Positions 1 to 5,171 of a stretch of DNA of 5,171 bases are shown here, piece by piece. Source of the DNA: Holophagae bacterium (GTDB taxonomy: Bacteria; Acidobacteriota; Thermoanaerobaculia; Thermoanaerobaculales; Sulfomarinibacteraceae); NCBI GenBank assembly GCA_030609785.1, contig JAUWTC010000237.1, positions 1-5,171 on the forward strand. Reading direction: 5' to 3'. Made by a program: the position numbers and the translations under genes. A model generated the notes under the pieces. The model saw only the letters and a list, made by a program, of their open reading frames with translations. It did not search any database and was not told the origin of the DNA. How positions within the stretch are numbered: position 1 is the stretch's first letter; every line of letters starts with the position of its first letter.

Positions 1-297
1 GAATGCCGCGTCCACTCCGTGGAGCCGAATCGGCACCTGCTTGAGGTTGAGAATGATGTCGGTGACGTCTTCGACAACGCCAGGCATTGCCGAAAACTCG
101 TGGTCGACACCCTCGATCTTGATGGCGGTAACGGCAGCCCCCGGAATCGACGACAGCAGGGACCGACGAAGGGCGTTGCCCATGGTCGTTCCCCATCCAC
201 GTTCAAAAGGCTGCGCAACGAATCGCCCGTAGGTCTCGGTGGCAGTTTCCGACTCGAGGGTGACCGTTGTAGGACGTTGGAACTGGTGCCAAATCAT
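1..297 (-). CDS. rpoA: DNA-directed RNA polymerase subunit alpha, N-terminal part (partial)
   Basis: Ninety-nine codons are visible from the ATG at 297 to the left edge, and the frame is still open at base 1. The alpha subunit dimerises through its N-terminal domain to start core polymerase assembly; the C-terminal domain, outside this window, contacts upstream promoter DNA and activators. The visible part shows [20 protein letters not shown] (24-43) running into [14 protein letters not shown], the core dimerisation segment. This is followed by [20 protein letters not shown] and [11 protein letters not shown] (76-86), all strongly conserved. The short MIWHQFQRP lead fits starts in many phyla. 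TGAGGAG, overlapping the rpsD stop, lies seven bases before the ATG. The gap from rpsD is 11 bases, so the two are surely cotranscribed. rplQ would be expected next. Confidence 0.98.
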   Translation of the reverse strand, partial: MIWHQFQRPTTVTLESETATETYGRFVAQPFERGWGTTMGNALRRSLLSSIPGAAVTAIKIEGVDHEFSAMPGVVEDVTDIILNLKQVPIRLHGVDAAF

Positions 298-304
298 TTA
301 CACA

Positions 305-311
305 CTCCTCA
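305..311 (-). promoter_or_regulatory. rpoA ribosome binding site overlapping the rpsD stop
   Basis: TGAGGAG includes the rpsD stop TGA (311-309) and lies seven bases upstream of the rpoA ATG, fixing the rpoA start at 297. Confidence 0.8.
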
Positions 312-938
312 ACGCGAGTAGAGCTCGACGATGAGCTGTTCCTGAATCGGGAAGCGGATGTCCTCACGAGAGGGCGTCTCCAGAACCTTGCCGGTGAGAT
401 TGGCGGCGTCCAACTCCAACCACGCGGGGACTCCTCGTCCCTGGGCGAAATCGACAGCCTCTTCAATCTGGACCAGTTTCCGACTCTTCTCCCGGAGCGA
501 AACCTCCATGCCCGGTTTGACCCGGAAGGAAGGAATATTGACCCGCCGTCCGTCCACCAGGACATGACCGTGGCGAAGCAGCTGCCGCGCCTGGGTGCGA
601 GAGGTCGCAAATCCCAGGGAGAAGACAACATTGTCCAACCGAAGCTCGAGGAGCTTCAACAGGTTCTCACCGGTCACGCCCTTACGACGGTTTGCTTCGT
701 CAAACGTCCGCCTGAACTGGCCTTCCAGCACACCGTATACGCGGCGAAGCTTCTGCTTCTCACGCAACTGGATGCCGTAGGCTCGCGGTTTCCGCCGACG
801 GGCGCCACCGTGCTGTCCCGGGGGCTGGTTTCTACGCTCGATGGCGCACTTTTCCTTGTAACACCGCTCTCCCTTGAGGAAGAGCTTCATACCTTCACGG
901 CGACAAAGCCGACAAACAGGCCCTCTATAACGTGCCAC
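309..938 (-). CDS. rpsD: 30S ribosomal protein S4 (zinc-binding form)
   Basis: The protein has 209 residues, standard for S4. S4 is a primary 16S rRNA-binding protein that nucleates 30S assembly and, in E. coli, represses the alpha operon and takes part in rRNA antitermination. The N-terminal region has four cysteines, Cys9, Cys12, Cys26 and Cys31 (CxxC and CxxxxC), the zinc-binding C+ type. PPGQHG follows at 39-44. The S4 RNA-binding domain covers about 97-160 ([18 protein letters not shown], then [18 protein letters not shown]). The C-terminal [12 protein letters not shown] is typical. The start is GTG at 938: it gives the family MARYRGP N-terminus and has AGGAG seven bases upstream. The stop TGA is part of the rpoA ribosome site. 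rpsD between rpsK and rpoA is the arrangement of E. coli and many other phyla but not Bacillus. Confidence 0.99.
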   Translation of the reverse strand: MARYRGPVCRLCRREGMKLFLKGERCYKEKCAIERRNQPPGQHGGARRRKPRAYGIQLREKQKLRRVYGVLEGQFRRTFDEANRRKGVTGENLLKLLELRLDNVVFSLGFATSRTQARQLLRHGHVLVDGRRVNIPSFRVKPGMEVSLREKSRKLVQIEEAVDFAQGRGVPAWLELDAANLTGKVLETPSREDIRFPIQEQLIVELYSR

Positions 939-945
939 TATCAGA

Positions 946-950
946 CTCCT
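946..950 (-). promoter_or_regulatory. rpsD ribosome binding site supporting a GTG start
   Basis: AGGAG lies seven bases before the GTG at 938 in the 18-base gap after rpsK. With the conserved MARYRGP N-terminus it decides the non-ATG start. Confidence 0.8.
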
Positions 951-956
951 AACAAT

Positions 957-1352
957 TCAGACGCGACGGCGCTTACGCGGACGACAACCATTGTGGGGGA
1001 TGGGCGTCACGTCACGGATACTCTTGATGTCCATGCCGGCGGCTGCAACGGCGCGAATCGCCGATTCGCGGCCGGGGCCGGGACCCTTGACGCGGACTTC
1101 GACACTGCGAACACCGTTGTCCTGGGCCTGTTCAGCGGCATTACGCGCAGCCAGCTGAGCGGCATAGGGCGTGCCCTTGCGCGAACCCTTGTAGCCGATC
1201 CGACCTCCGGACGACCAGCACAGCGTGTTACCGCTGGTGTCGGTGAAGGTGACGATCGTATTGTTGAAGGTGGCGTGAATATTTGCAACGGCGTGCGGGA
1301 CGTTTTTCTTTTCCCGACGCGGCTTGCGTGCACCTTTGCGGTCGTTGGCCAT
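957..1352 (-). CDS. rpsK: 30S ribosomal protein S11
   Basis: The protein has 131 residues, the usual length. S11 lies on the platform of the small subunit near the mRNA exit channel, next to S18 and S21, and helps shape the E-site region. Clear family landmarks are [19 protein letters not shown] (20-38), the [20 protein letters not shown] segment, [14 protein letters not shown] and the [18 protein letters not shown] end. The Asn-Gly of PHNGCR (Asn121) is the place where E. coli S11 carries an isoaspartate. The N-terminal 17 residues are Lys/Arg-rich, as is normal. The ATG at 1352 has GGGGAG six to seven bases upstream. The gene is 18 bases after rpsM and 18 before rpsD, in the standard alpha-operon order. 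Confidence 0.99.
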   Translation of the reverse strand: MANDRKGARKPRREKKNVPHAVANIHATFNNTIVTFTDTSGNTLCWSSGGRIGYKGSRKGTPYAAQLAARNAAEQAQDNGVRSVEVRVKGPGPGRESAIRAVAAAGMDIKSIRDVTPIPHNGCRPRKRRRV

Positions 1353-1370
1353 ACTTGAACTCCCCGGTCT

Positions 1371-1754
1371 CTACACCTTACCGACTTTTTTCTTGCCGGC
1401 AACAGCTTGACGCTTCGGACCCTTTCGCCCTCGCGCGTTGGTATGGGTCCTTTGTCCCCGGACGGGCAGACCCCGGCGGTGGCGGATCCCGCGATAGCTG
1501 CCGATTTCGATCAGCCGCTTGATGTTCATGGCCACCTCCTTGCGGAGATCACCCTCAACCCGACCTTCGTCTTGAAGGACGCGCTGCAGACGAAGGATCT
1601 CGTCTTCCGACAGATCCTTGATCTTGATGCCCTCCTCGACACCGGCGGTTGCAAGAACCCCTCTGGCACGGGTGCGACCGATACCGTAAATATAGGTCAA
1701 GCCGATTTCGACTCGCTTGTTAGCTGGCAGATCAACACCTGCGATACGTGCCAT
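1371..1754 (-). CDS. rpsM: 30S ribosomal protein S13
   Basis: The protein has 127 residues, slightly above the 118-126 common in bacteria. S13 sits in the head of the small subunit, contacts S19 and the large subunit through bridges B1a/B1b, and reaches the P-site tRNA with its C-terminal tail. It opens with [20 protein letters not shown] followed by the YGIG helix-hairpin motif typical of the family. The middle carries the [20 protein letters not shown] block (86-105), and the end is the basic tail [10 protein letters not shown] plus a Lys-rich finish. The ATG at 1754 has a strong GAGGAGGA site just upstream, in the short gap after rpmJ. In E. coli S4 represses this operon through a pseudoknot around the rpsM start; the 13-base gap here leaves no such leader unless rpmJ codons take part. 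Confidence 0.99.
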   Translation of the reverse strand: MARIAGVDLPANKRVEIGLTYIYGIGRTRARGVLATAGVEEGIKIKDLSEDEILRLQRVLQDEGRVEGDLRKEVAMNIKRLIEIGSYRGIRHRRGLPVRGQRTHTNARGRKGPKRQAVAGKKKVGKV

Positions 1755-1767
1755 GAATCCTCCTCGA

Positions 1768-1881
1768 TCATCCCTGGCGTTGCTTGTGTTTCGGGTTTTC
1801 GCAGATCACCCTAATCACGCCCTTACGGCGGATGATCTTACATTTCGTACACATGCGTTTTACTGACGGACGAACTTTCAT
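1768..1881 (-). CDS. rpmJ: 50S ribosomal protein L36 (zinc-ribbon form)
   Basis: This is a very short gene with 37 codons plus a TGA. The translation begins [19 protein letters not shown] and ends [11 protein letters not shown], which is the L36 family from end to end. L36 is the smallest large-subunit protein and sits near the base of the L7/L12 stalk, in contact with 23S rRNA. The zinc-binding set is intact (Cys11, Cys14, Cys27 and His32), so this is the zinc-binding (C+) form rather than the zinc-independent paralogue made under zinc limitation. Arg9 replaces the proline often seen there, a minor change. The upstream site is a weak G-rich tract (AAGGGGG, 5 bases from the ATG). The TGA lies just before the strong rpsM ribosome site; the gap to rpsM is 13 bases. 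Confidence 0.98.
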   Translation of the reverse strand: MKVRPSVKRMCTKCKIIRRKGVIRVICENPKHKQRQG

Positions 1882-1894
1882 TGTCGCCCCCTTT

Positions 1895-2113
1895 TTATTT
1901 GTAGCGGTAAACGATACGACCCCTCTTCAAATCATATGGAGAGAGTTCGACAAGTACTTTGTCCCCGGGCAGGATCCGAATGAAATGCTTTCGCATCTTC
2001 CCCGAGATATGGGCCAAGACCTCATGGCTGTTTTCAAGTTCGACGCGGAACATTGCGTTCGGCAATGGCTCCACAACTGTTGCGACCACCTCGATCGCTT
2101 CTTCCTTGGCCAT
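1895..2113 (-). CDS. infA: Translation initiation factor IF-1
   Basis: The protein has 72 residues, exactly the usual length. IF-1 is a single OB-fold protein that binds the 30S A site and helps IF-2 and IF-3 select the start codon. Nearly the whole protein is family consensus: the [15 protein letters not shown] strand region (15-29), [19 protein letters not shown] (33-51), [13 protein letters not shown] and the C-terminal YRYK. The ATG at 2113 is fixed by length, by the MAKE start and by GAGGAG five bases upstream, formed by the final two Glu codons of map. It follows map by 2 bases and precedes rpmJ by 13. Placement between map and rpmJ resembles Bacillus rather than E. coli, where infA lies elsewhere. 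No sign of a separate promoter is visible. Confidence 0.99.
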   Translation of the reverse strand: MAKEEAIEVVATVVEPLPNAMFRVELENSHEVLAHISGKMRKHFIRILPGDKVLVELSPYDLKRGRIVYRYK

Positions 2114-2115
2114 TT

Positions 2116-2868
2116 CTACTCCTCAACCCCGAGCACACGGGCACCATTCTCAGTTACAGCAACTGAGAACTCAAAATGGGCGGCGATTCTACCGTCTTCT
2201 GTCCTGGCTGTCCAGCCGTCATCGTCGATTTTCACGCGCCAGCTTCCGGCGGTGATCATCGGCTCGATGGCGATGACCAACCCCGGCTTCATCACCTGCC
2301 CTCGTCCAGCGACCCCGTAATTGGGAACCTGAGGGTCTTCGTGAAGGCTCCGGCCGATGCCGTGCCCCACGAAATCCCGGACCACCCCATACCCTGCCGA
2401 CTCCGCCCTTCGCTGTACGGCGGCGCCGACATCTCCGAGCCGGTTGCTGGGCCGGACCTCGGAAACGGCATCCTCGAGGCACTGCTGCGTCGTTTCCATC
2501 AGCCGGCAGGCCTCTTCGGAAACCCGTCCCACGCCGAAAGAAATCGCCGCATCACCATAGAAGCCATCCATCACCACGCCGCAGTCCACGCTGACCAGGT
2601 CACCATCGCGCAGCCGCACGCTTCGGCTCGGGATCCCGTGGACAATGACGTCGTTGATGGAAATACAAAGCGTACCGGGAAATCCCCGATACCCCTTGAA
2701 GGCGGGCATGCCGCCCTCACTTCGAATCAAGGCCTCGGCCTTCTGATCGAGATCCCATGTCGTCACACCGGGCGCGGCCGAATCTCGGACGTGCACCAGT
2801 GCTCGGTGAACCAGGCGATTAGCCTGGTCCATGGCATCGATCTCAGCCGTGGACTTGAGCAGAATCAT
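2116..2868 (-). CDS. map: Type I methionine aminopeptidase
   Basis: This 250-residue cytosolic metalloenzyme removes the initiator methionine from new proteins when the second residue is small. It has the pita-bread fold. All five metal ligands are in order: Asp95 (in SVDCGVV), Asp106 (in FYGDAA), His169 (in FVGHGIG), Glu202 (in IAIEPM) and Glu233 (in AHFEFS). The substrate-site histidines His77 (in IVHGIP) and His176 (in SLHEDP) are also present. Its length matches single-domain type I enzymes without an N-terminal zinc or SH3-binding extension. One oddity is Phe234: the family commonly has Glu-His-Thr at the last ligand, here Glu-Phe-Ser. The ATG at 2868 is preceded by GGGAGG nine bases upstream, inside the last codons of secY. 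The gene lies 3 bases after secY and 2 bases before infA, with which it shares the infA ribosome site. Its job is linked to the neighbouring translation start and ribosomal genes. Confidence 0.97.
   Translation of the reverse strand: MILLKSTAEIDAMDQANRLVHRALVHVRDSAAPGVTTWDLDQKAEALIRSEGGMPAFKGYRGFPGTLCISINDVIVHGIPSRSVRLRDGDLVSVDCGVVMDGFYGDAAISFGVGRVSEEACRLMETTQQCLEDAVSEVRPSNRLGDVGAAVQRRAESAGYGVVRDFVGHGIGRSLHEDPQVPNYGVAGRGQVMKPGLVIAIEPMITAGSWRVKIDDDGWTARTEDGRIAAHFEFSVAVTENGARVLGVEE
2119..2124 (-). promoter_or_regulatory. infA ribosome binding site formed by the last two map codons
   Basis: GAGGAG encodes the terminal Glu-Glu of Map and is five bases from the infA ATG, with the map stop TAG in the spacer. 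Ribosomes finishing map would end on the infA start, so coupling is likely. Confidence 0.8.
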
Positions 2869-2871
2869 CCG

Positions 2872-4257
2872 TTATCGCCTCCCGCGAATCCGACCACGGC
2901 GCATGAAGCCGTCGTAGTGTCGCATCACGAGCTGGCTTTCGATCTGCTGGACGGTATCCATAGCAACCCCGACGACGATCAGCAACGAGGTGCCGCCGAA
3001 GTAGAACTTCAGACCGAGTCCCTCGGTGATAACCGCCGGCAACAACGCATCGAGCGCGGTACCGATCACGGGGATCGTCGCCACCTTGAATCCTGAAATC
3101 AGAATCTGAGGCAGGATCGCGACAATCGCCAGGTAGATCGCACCGACCAAGGTGATCCGGGTGAGGATCCGATCGATGAACTCTGCGGTCTTTTTCCCTG
3201 GACGGATCCCGGGAATGAAGCCACCGTACTTCCGCATGTTCTCCGCCGTGTCTTCCGGATTGAAGATGATCGACGTGTAGAAGTAGCAGAAAAAGACGAT
3301 CGACAACAGATAGACCAGGTTGTAGAGAGGCTCACCATAGCCCAGGGCCTCGGTGATCTTCTGCAACCAGCGATTTTCGATCATCTGTCCCAAGGTCTGC
3401 GGAAACGACATGATCGAGGCTGCGAAGATCACGGGGATCACGCCGCCGGTGTTCAGCCGGAGAGGCAAATAGGTGCTCTGGCCACCGTAGACCCGCCGTC
3501 CGACAACCCGCTTGGCGTATTGAATCGGTATTCGCCGCTGGGCACGCTCCATGTAGACAATCGCCGCAACGACCCCAATCATGAAGACGATCAGGATCAA
3601 TGTGGTCATGATGCTCAGGGAACCCTGTTGTACGTCGCTGATCGTGCTTAAGATCGCACCAGGCAAACCGACGACGATACCCGCAAAGATGATCAGCGAG
3701 ATGCCGTTGCCGATGCCCCGGTCCGAGATCTGCTCACCGAGCCACATGACGAATGCAGTGCCGGTGGTCAACGTCAACACGGTCAAGAGGCGAAAGCCCC
3801 AACCCTGCAACTCCAAGGGCACCAGATGGGCGCCGCCCGGCGCCTGAGTTCTCTCCAAGAAGAAGGAGATACCCATGCCCTGGATCACGGACAGAACAAT
3901 GGTTCCGTACCGAGTGTACTGGGTGATCTTCCGTCGCCCGAGTTCACCCTCTTTGGAGAGTTTTTCCAAATAGGGCCAGACTACGGTTAACAACTGTAGG
4001 ATGATCGACGCCGAAATGTACGGCATGATCCCCAGGGCAAAGACGGTCATCCGCCCGAGCGCCCCACCGGAAAACAAGTTCAAGAATCCCAGAACCGTTC
4101 CCTTGGCGGCCTCCGCGAACTCGGCCAGCGCCATCGGGTCCACCCCGGGAATCGGAATGAAGGCGCCCACCCTGTAGACCGCCAGCAAGGCGAAGGTGAA
4201 AATCAGCCTTTTCCGGAGGTCAGGAATGGCAAAGATGTTGCGGAAACTTTCGATCAC
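2872..4257 (-). CDS. secY: Preprotein translocase pore subunit SecY
   Basis: This 461-residue inner-membrane protein forms the channel through which SecA-driven or ribosome-bound polypeptides cross or enter the membrane, in complex with SecE and usually SecG. About ten hydrophobic segments are visible. The first (near 18-35) follows the IPDLRKRL lead-in. The plug region and second helix carry FSGGALGRMTVFALGIMPYI (62-81). A GEQISDRGIGNGISLI signature is at 174-189. A cytoplasmic NPEDTAENMRKYGG loop is at 333-346. FYFGGTSLLIVVG is near 418-430, and an Arg-rich tail ends the protein. The start is GTG at 4257, overlapping the rplO TGA by four bases; no good Shine-Dalgarno precedes it, which suggests translational coupling to rplO. 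No other start keeps the conserved N-terminus. Between the last two helices (about 391-413) there are roughly 20 more residues than I recall in E. coli SecY. map follows after 3 bases; adk, often found here, is absent. Confidence 0.98.
   Translation of the reverse strand: MIESFRNIFAIPDLRKRLIFTFALLAVYRVGAFIPIPGVDPMALAEFAEAAKGTVLGFLNLFSGGALGRMTVFALGIMPYISASIILQLLTVVWPYLEKLSKEGELGRRKITQYTRYGTIVLSVIQGMGISFFLERTQAPGGAHLVPLELQGWGFRLLTVLTLTTGTAFVMWLGEQISDRGIGNGISLIIFAGIVVGLPGAILSTISDVQQGSLSIMTTLILIVFMIGVVAAIVYMERAQRRIPIQYAKRVVGRRVYGGQSTYLPLRLNTGGVIPVIFAASIMSFPQTLGQMIENRWLQKITEALGYGEPLYNLVYLLSIVFFCYFYTSIIFNPEDTAENMRKYGGFIPGIRPGKKTAEFIDRILTRITLVGAIYLAIVAILPQILISGFKVATIPVIGTALDALLPAVITEGLGLKFYFGGTSLLIVVGVAMDTVQQIESQLVMRHYDGFMRRGRIRGRR
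2878..2883 (-). promoter_or_regulatory. map ribosome binding site inside the secY end
   Basis: GGGAGG, encoding Gly-Arg near the C-terminus of SecY, sits nine bases upstream of the map ATG across the secY stop. It fixes the map start at 2868. Confidence 0.75.
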
Positions 4258-4703
4258 GACGCCACCGTCTCGCAGGTACCCCCTGCGGCCTCGATTTTGC
4301 TTCGAGCGGAGCCGGAGAACTTGTCGGCCACGATCGACAGCTTCTTGGAAAGATCACCAGTCGCCAGAATCTTGACCGGCTTGGGGCCACGACGAATCAG
4401 ACCCTTCTCGACCAACGTGGTCGGGTTGACCTCGTCACCATCTTCAAAGACCCGATCGAGATCCCGCAGGTTGACCACCTGGTAGTCCACCCGAAACACG
4501 TTGAAGAAGCCGCGCTTGGGAATTCGGCGAACCAGGGGCATCTGACCGCCCTCGAAACCGTACCGGCGCGAGTAACCGCTCCGGGATTTCTGGCCCTTAT
4601 GGCCCCTGCCGGCAGTCTTGCCGTTACCCGAACCCGGTCCACGACCGACCCGCTTACGGGAACGCTTGGCGCCCGCCGCAGGACGAAGATTGTGCAGTTC
4701 CAT
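4254..4703 (-). CDS. rplO: 50S ribosomal protein L15
   Basis: The protein has 149 residues from the ATG at 4703, close to the usual L15 length of about 145-150. L15 is a late-assembling large-subunit protein with an extended N-terminal arm that penetrates 23S rRNA. The arm is clear: MELHNLRPAAGAKRSRKRVG followed by a Gly/Lys/Arg-rich stretch (GRGPGSGNGKTAGRG, then HKGQKSRSG). The globular half follows, with a FEGGQMPLVRRIPKRGF block, and the C-terminal part has KILATGDLSKKL and an IEAAGG-type end that fit the family. An in-frame ATG six bases upstream, at 4709, would add Met-Thr and overlap the rpmD stop as ATGA. Each ATG has a Shine-Dalgarno motif seven bases upstream, so the start is ambiguous between 4703, favoured by family N-termini, and 4709. 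The same frame stays open upstream through rpmD, but that part has no L15 character. The stop TGA overlaps the GTG start of secY. Confidence 0.97.
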   Translation of the reverse strand: MELHNLRPAAGAKRSRKRVGRGPGSGNGKTAGRGHKGQKSRSGYSRRYGFEGGQMPLVRRIPKRGFFNVFRVDYQVVNLRDLDRVFEDGDEVNPTTLVEKGLIRRGPKPVKILATGDLSKKLSIVADKFSGSARSKIEAAGGTCETVAS

Positions 4704-4705
4704 GG

Positions 4706-4915
4706 TCATGCCTCCACCTCCTCGACTGAAACTAGGTGCGAGACCTTGGTCACCATGCCGCGGATACAGGGATGGTCGACCCGCGTAACGGTACGACCGA
4801 TCTTTCCCAGTCCCAGCCCGATGAGGACCTTTTTCTGGTTCTCCGCATAGCCGATCCCGCTCTTGAATTGGGTGATTTTCAGCATTTTTTTTGCTTTTTT
4901 CTTGGTTGCGGTCAT
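4706..4915 (-). CDS. rpmD: 50S ribosomal protein L30
   Basis: The protein has 69 residues, slightly longer than the usual 58-62. It is a small large-subunit protein that binds 23S rRNA. The family pattern is visible: LKITQFKSGIGY near residues 12-23, then a GLGLGKIGRTV segment, then the conserved IRGM and KVSHLV near the C-terminus. The extra length is a lysine-rich N-terminus (MTATKKKAKK) before the usual start of the fold. The ATG at 4915 is chosen because AAGGAGGG lies upstream at good spacing and the start overlaps the rpsE stop in an ATGA junction. An internal ATG at codon 11 would give a canonical 59-residue L30 but has only an A-rich run before it and no Shine-Dalgarno site. The gene has A6 and A8 runs in its first eleven codons, unlike its neighbours' base use. 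The stop codon at 4708-4706 lies within the start region of rplO. Confidence 0.96.
   Translation of the reverse strand: MTATKKKAKKMLKITQFKSGIGYAENQKKVLIGLGLGKIGRTVTRVDHPCIRGMVTKVSHLVSVEEVEA
4711..4723 (-). promoter_or_regulatory. Doubled Shine-Dalgarno site for rplO
   Basis: The stretch GAGGAGGTGGAGG holds two purine-rich motifs six bases apart, both inside the last rpmD codons. GAGGAGG (4717-4723) is seven bases from the ATG at 4709, and GGAGG (4711-4715) is seven bases from the ATG at 4703. The two motif/start pairs are therefore equally spaced, and sequence alone does not settle which start is used. Confidence 0.75.
4886..4892 (-). other. A_AAA_AAA heptamer in rpmD, possible slippage site
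   Basis: Codons 8-10 of rpmD read GCA AAA AAA and are followed by ATG, so the frame contains A_AAA_AAA in the phase of a classic -1 slippery heptamer, within a run of eight A (4885-4892). It resembles the E. coli dnaX site GCA AAA AAG. The -1 frame is the rplO frame and is open to the rplO stop. A simple Lys-rich N-terminus using AAA codons explains it equally well; no function is shown. Confidence 0.2.
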
Positions 4916-5171
4916 GATGCACCGCCCTCCTTCGCCTTCACCTCAGCAGGCTCTTCGGAATCATCCGCTGTCTCTTCGGCCGGCTCCTCGGCAACGGTCT
5001 CATCTGCCGCAGCTCCGGGTTGAGCCGGCTCATCAGCAATGGCTTCTTCCACAGGAGCTTCCGGCTCTGCAAGCTTCTCGGCCGGTTCGTCGATGACCGC
5101 GGGCGCCGTGGACTCGGCCGATCCGTCACCGAAATCGACGCCCCTCAGGCGCTGGACCTGCTCAGCGGTCA
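4912..5171 (-). CDS. rpsE: 30S ribosomal protein S5, C-terminal end (partial), with long acidic tail
   Basis: This is the 3' end of a gene that enters across the right edge; 85 whole codons plus two bases are visible before a TGA at 4914-4912. The first visible residues, TAEQVQRLRG, fit the final helix of bacterial S5, where the family usually ends within a few residues of the LRG. The position immediately before rpmD is the normal place for rpsE. S5 is a small-subunit protein involved in decoding accuracy and 30S assembly. Here the frame continues about 75 residues past the LRG with a low-complexity tail of Glu, Asp, Ala and Pro: about 24 acidic against 3 basic residues, with recurring blocks such as DEPA and EEPAE. 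No stop or frameshift interrupts it. The tail's last codons carry the rpmD Shine-Dalgarno site, and the stop overlaps the rpmD start (ATGA). The identification rests on the short conserved end plus gene order; the S5 core lies outside the window. Confidence 0.88.
   Translation of the reverse strand, partial: TAEQVQRLRGVDFGDGSAESTAPAVIDEPAEKLAEPEAPVEEAIADEPAQPGAAADETVAEEPAEETADDSEEPAEVKAKEGGAS
4925..4932 (-). promoter_or_regulatory. rpmD ribosome binding site inside the rpsE tail
   Basis: AAGGAGGG lies nine bases before the rpmD ATG and is translated as part of the Lys-Glu-Gly end of the S5 tail. It supports the ATG at 4915 over the internal codon-11 ATG, and with the ATGA overlap it suggests coupling of L30 to S5 translation. 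Confidence 0.8.

Noticed and set aside
564..1358. A 264-codon plus-strand open frame opposite rpsD and rpsK
   Set aside because: It is antisense to two fully conserved ribosomal genes, has no recognisable domain or ribosome site, and is explained by GC-biased codons on the other strand.
1407..1814. Plus-strand open frame across rpsM and rpmJ
   Set aside because: It lies opposite intact S13 and L36 genes and encodes nothing recognisable.
2176..3096. A 306-codon plus-strand open frame opposite map and the end of secY
   Set aside because: It is antisense to clear map and secY coding, with a low-complexity His/Pro/Asp composition typical of a shadow frame and no family resemblance.
4883..4901. 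T-run on the plus strand as a possible intrinsic terminator
   Set aside because: It is the complement of Lys codons at the start of rpmD; no GC-rich hairpin precedes it on either strand and it sits inside coding sequence.
4704..4922. N-terminal extension of rplO to an ATG at 4922, giving 222 residues
   Set aside because: The added part is an out-of-frame reading of rpmD and does not resemble L15; good starts exist at 4703 and 4709. It is kept only as the alternate frame in the slippage finding.
4920..5140. Purine-rich repeated blocks in the rpsE tail as a DNA tandem repeat
   Set aside because: The similarity is at the residue level (Asp/Glu-Glu-Pro-Ala), with varied codons and irregular spacing, so it is better described as a low-complexity protein segment.

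Overview
The window is an uninterrupted stretch of a bacterial ribosomal-protein super-operon, the end of the spc operon running into the alpha operon. It is encoded entirely on the minus strand, so transcription runs from high to low coordinates. In transcription order the genes are rpsE (3' end only), rpmD, rplO, secY, map, infA, rpmJ, rpsM, rpsK, rpsD and rpoA (5' end only). All nine complete genes are intact and the largest gap is 18 bases. I see no internal promoter, terminator, RNA gene, repeat array or mobile element.

The organism is a moderately GC-rich bacterium. Several points argue against Bacillus, where adk sits between secY and map and rpsD lies elsewhere, and against E. coli, where map and infA lie outside this cluster: map follows secY directly, infA sits between map and rpmJ, and rpsD sits between rpsK and rpoA. 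The layout and a SecY tail ending in a GRIRGRR-like motif are reminiscent of Acidobacteriota or the former Deltaproteobacteria. That placement is a tentative inference from memory of gene order, not a search.

Region by region: 4254-5171 holds ribosomal proteins S5, L30 and L15, joined by 4-base or near-overlapping stop/start junctions. 2872-4257 is the translocon pore SecY. 2116-2868 is methionine aminopeptidase. 1895-2113 is initiation factor IF-1. 1768-1881 is the small zinc-ribbon protein L36, which is 37 residues long. 309-1754 holds S13, S11 and S4. 1-297 is the N-terminal domain of the RNA polymerase alpha subunit. Together the cluster makes ribosome parts, the initiation factor, the enzyme that trims the initiator methionine, the membrane exit channel and the transcription enzyme.

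The region is mostly ordinary housekeeping DNA. I find no undescribed multi-gene system. The most unusual item is a roughly 75-residue acidic, Pro/Ala/Glu-rich tail on ribosomal protein S5. Lesser points are a dnaX-like A_AAA_AAA run at the start of rpmD with the downstream rplO frame open behind it, a doubled Shine-Dalgarno/start pair at rplO, a replaced His next to a metal ligand in Map, and a SecY loop longer than in E. coli.
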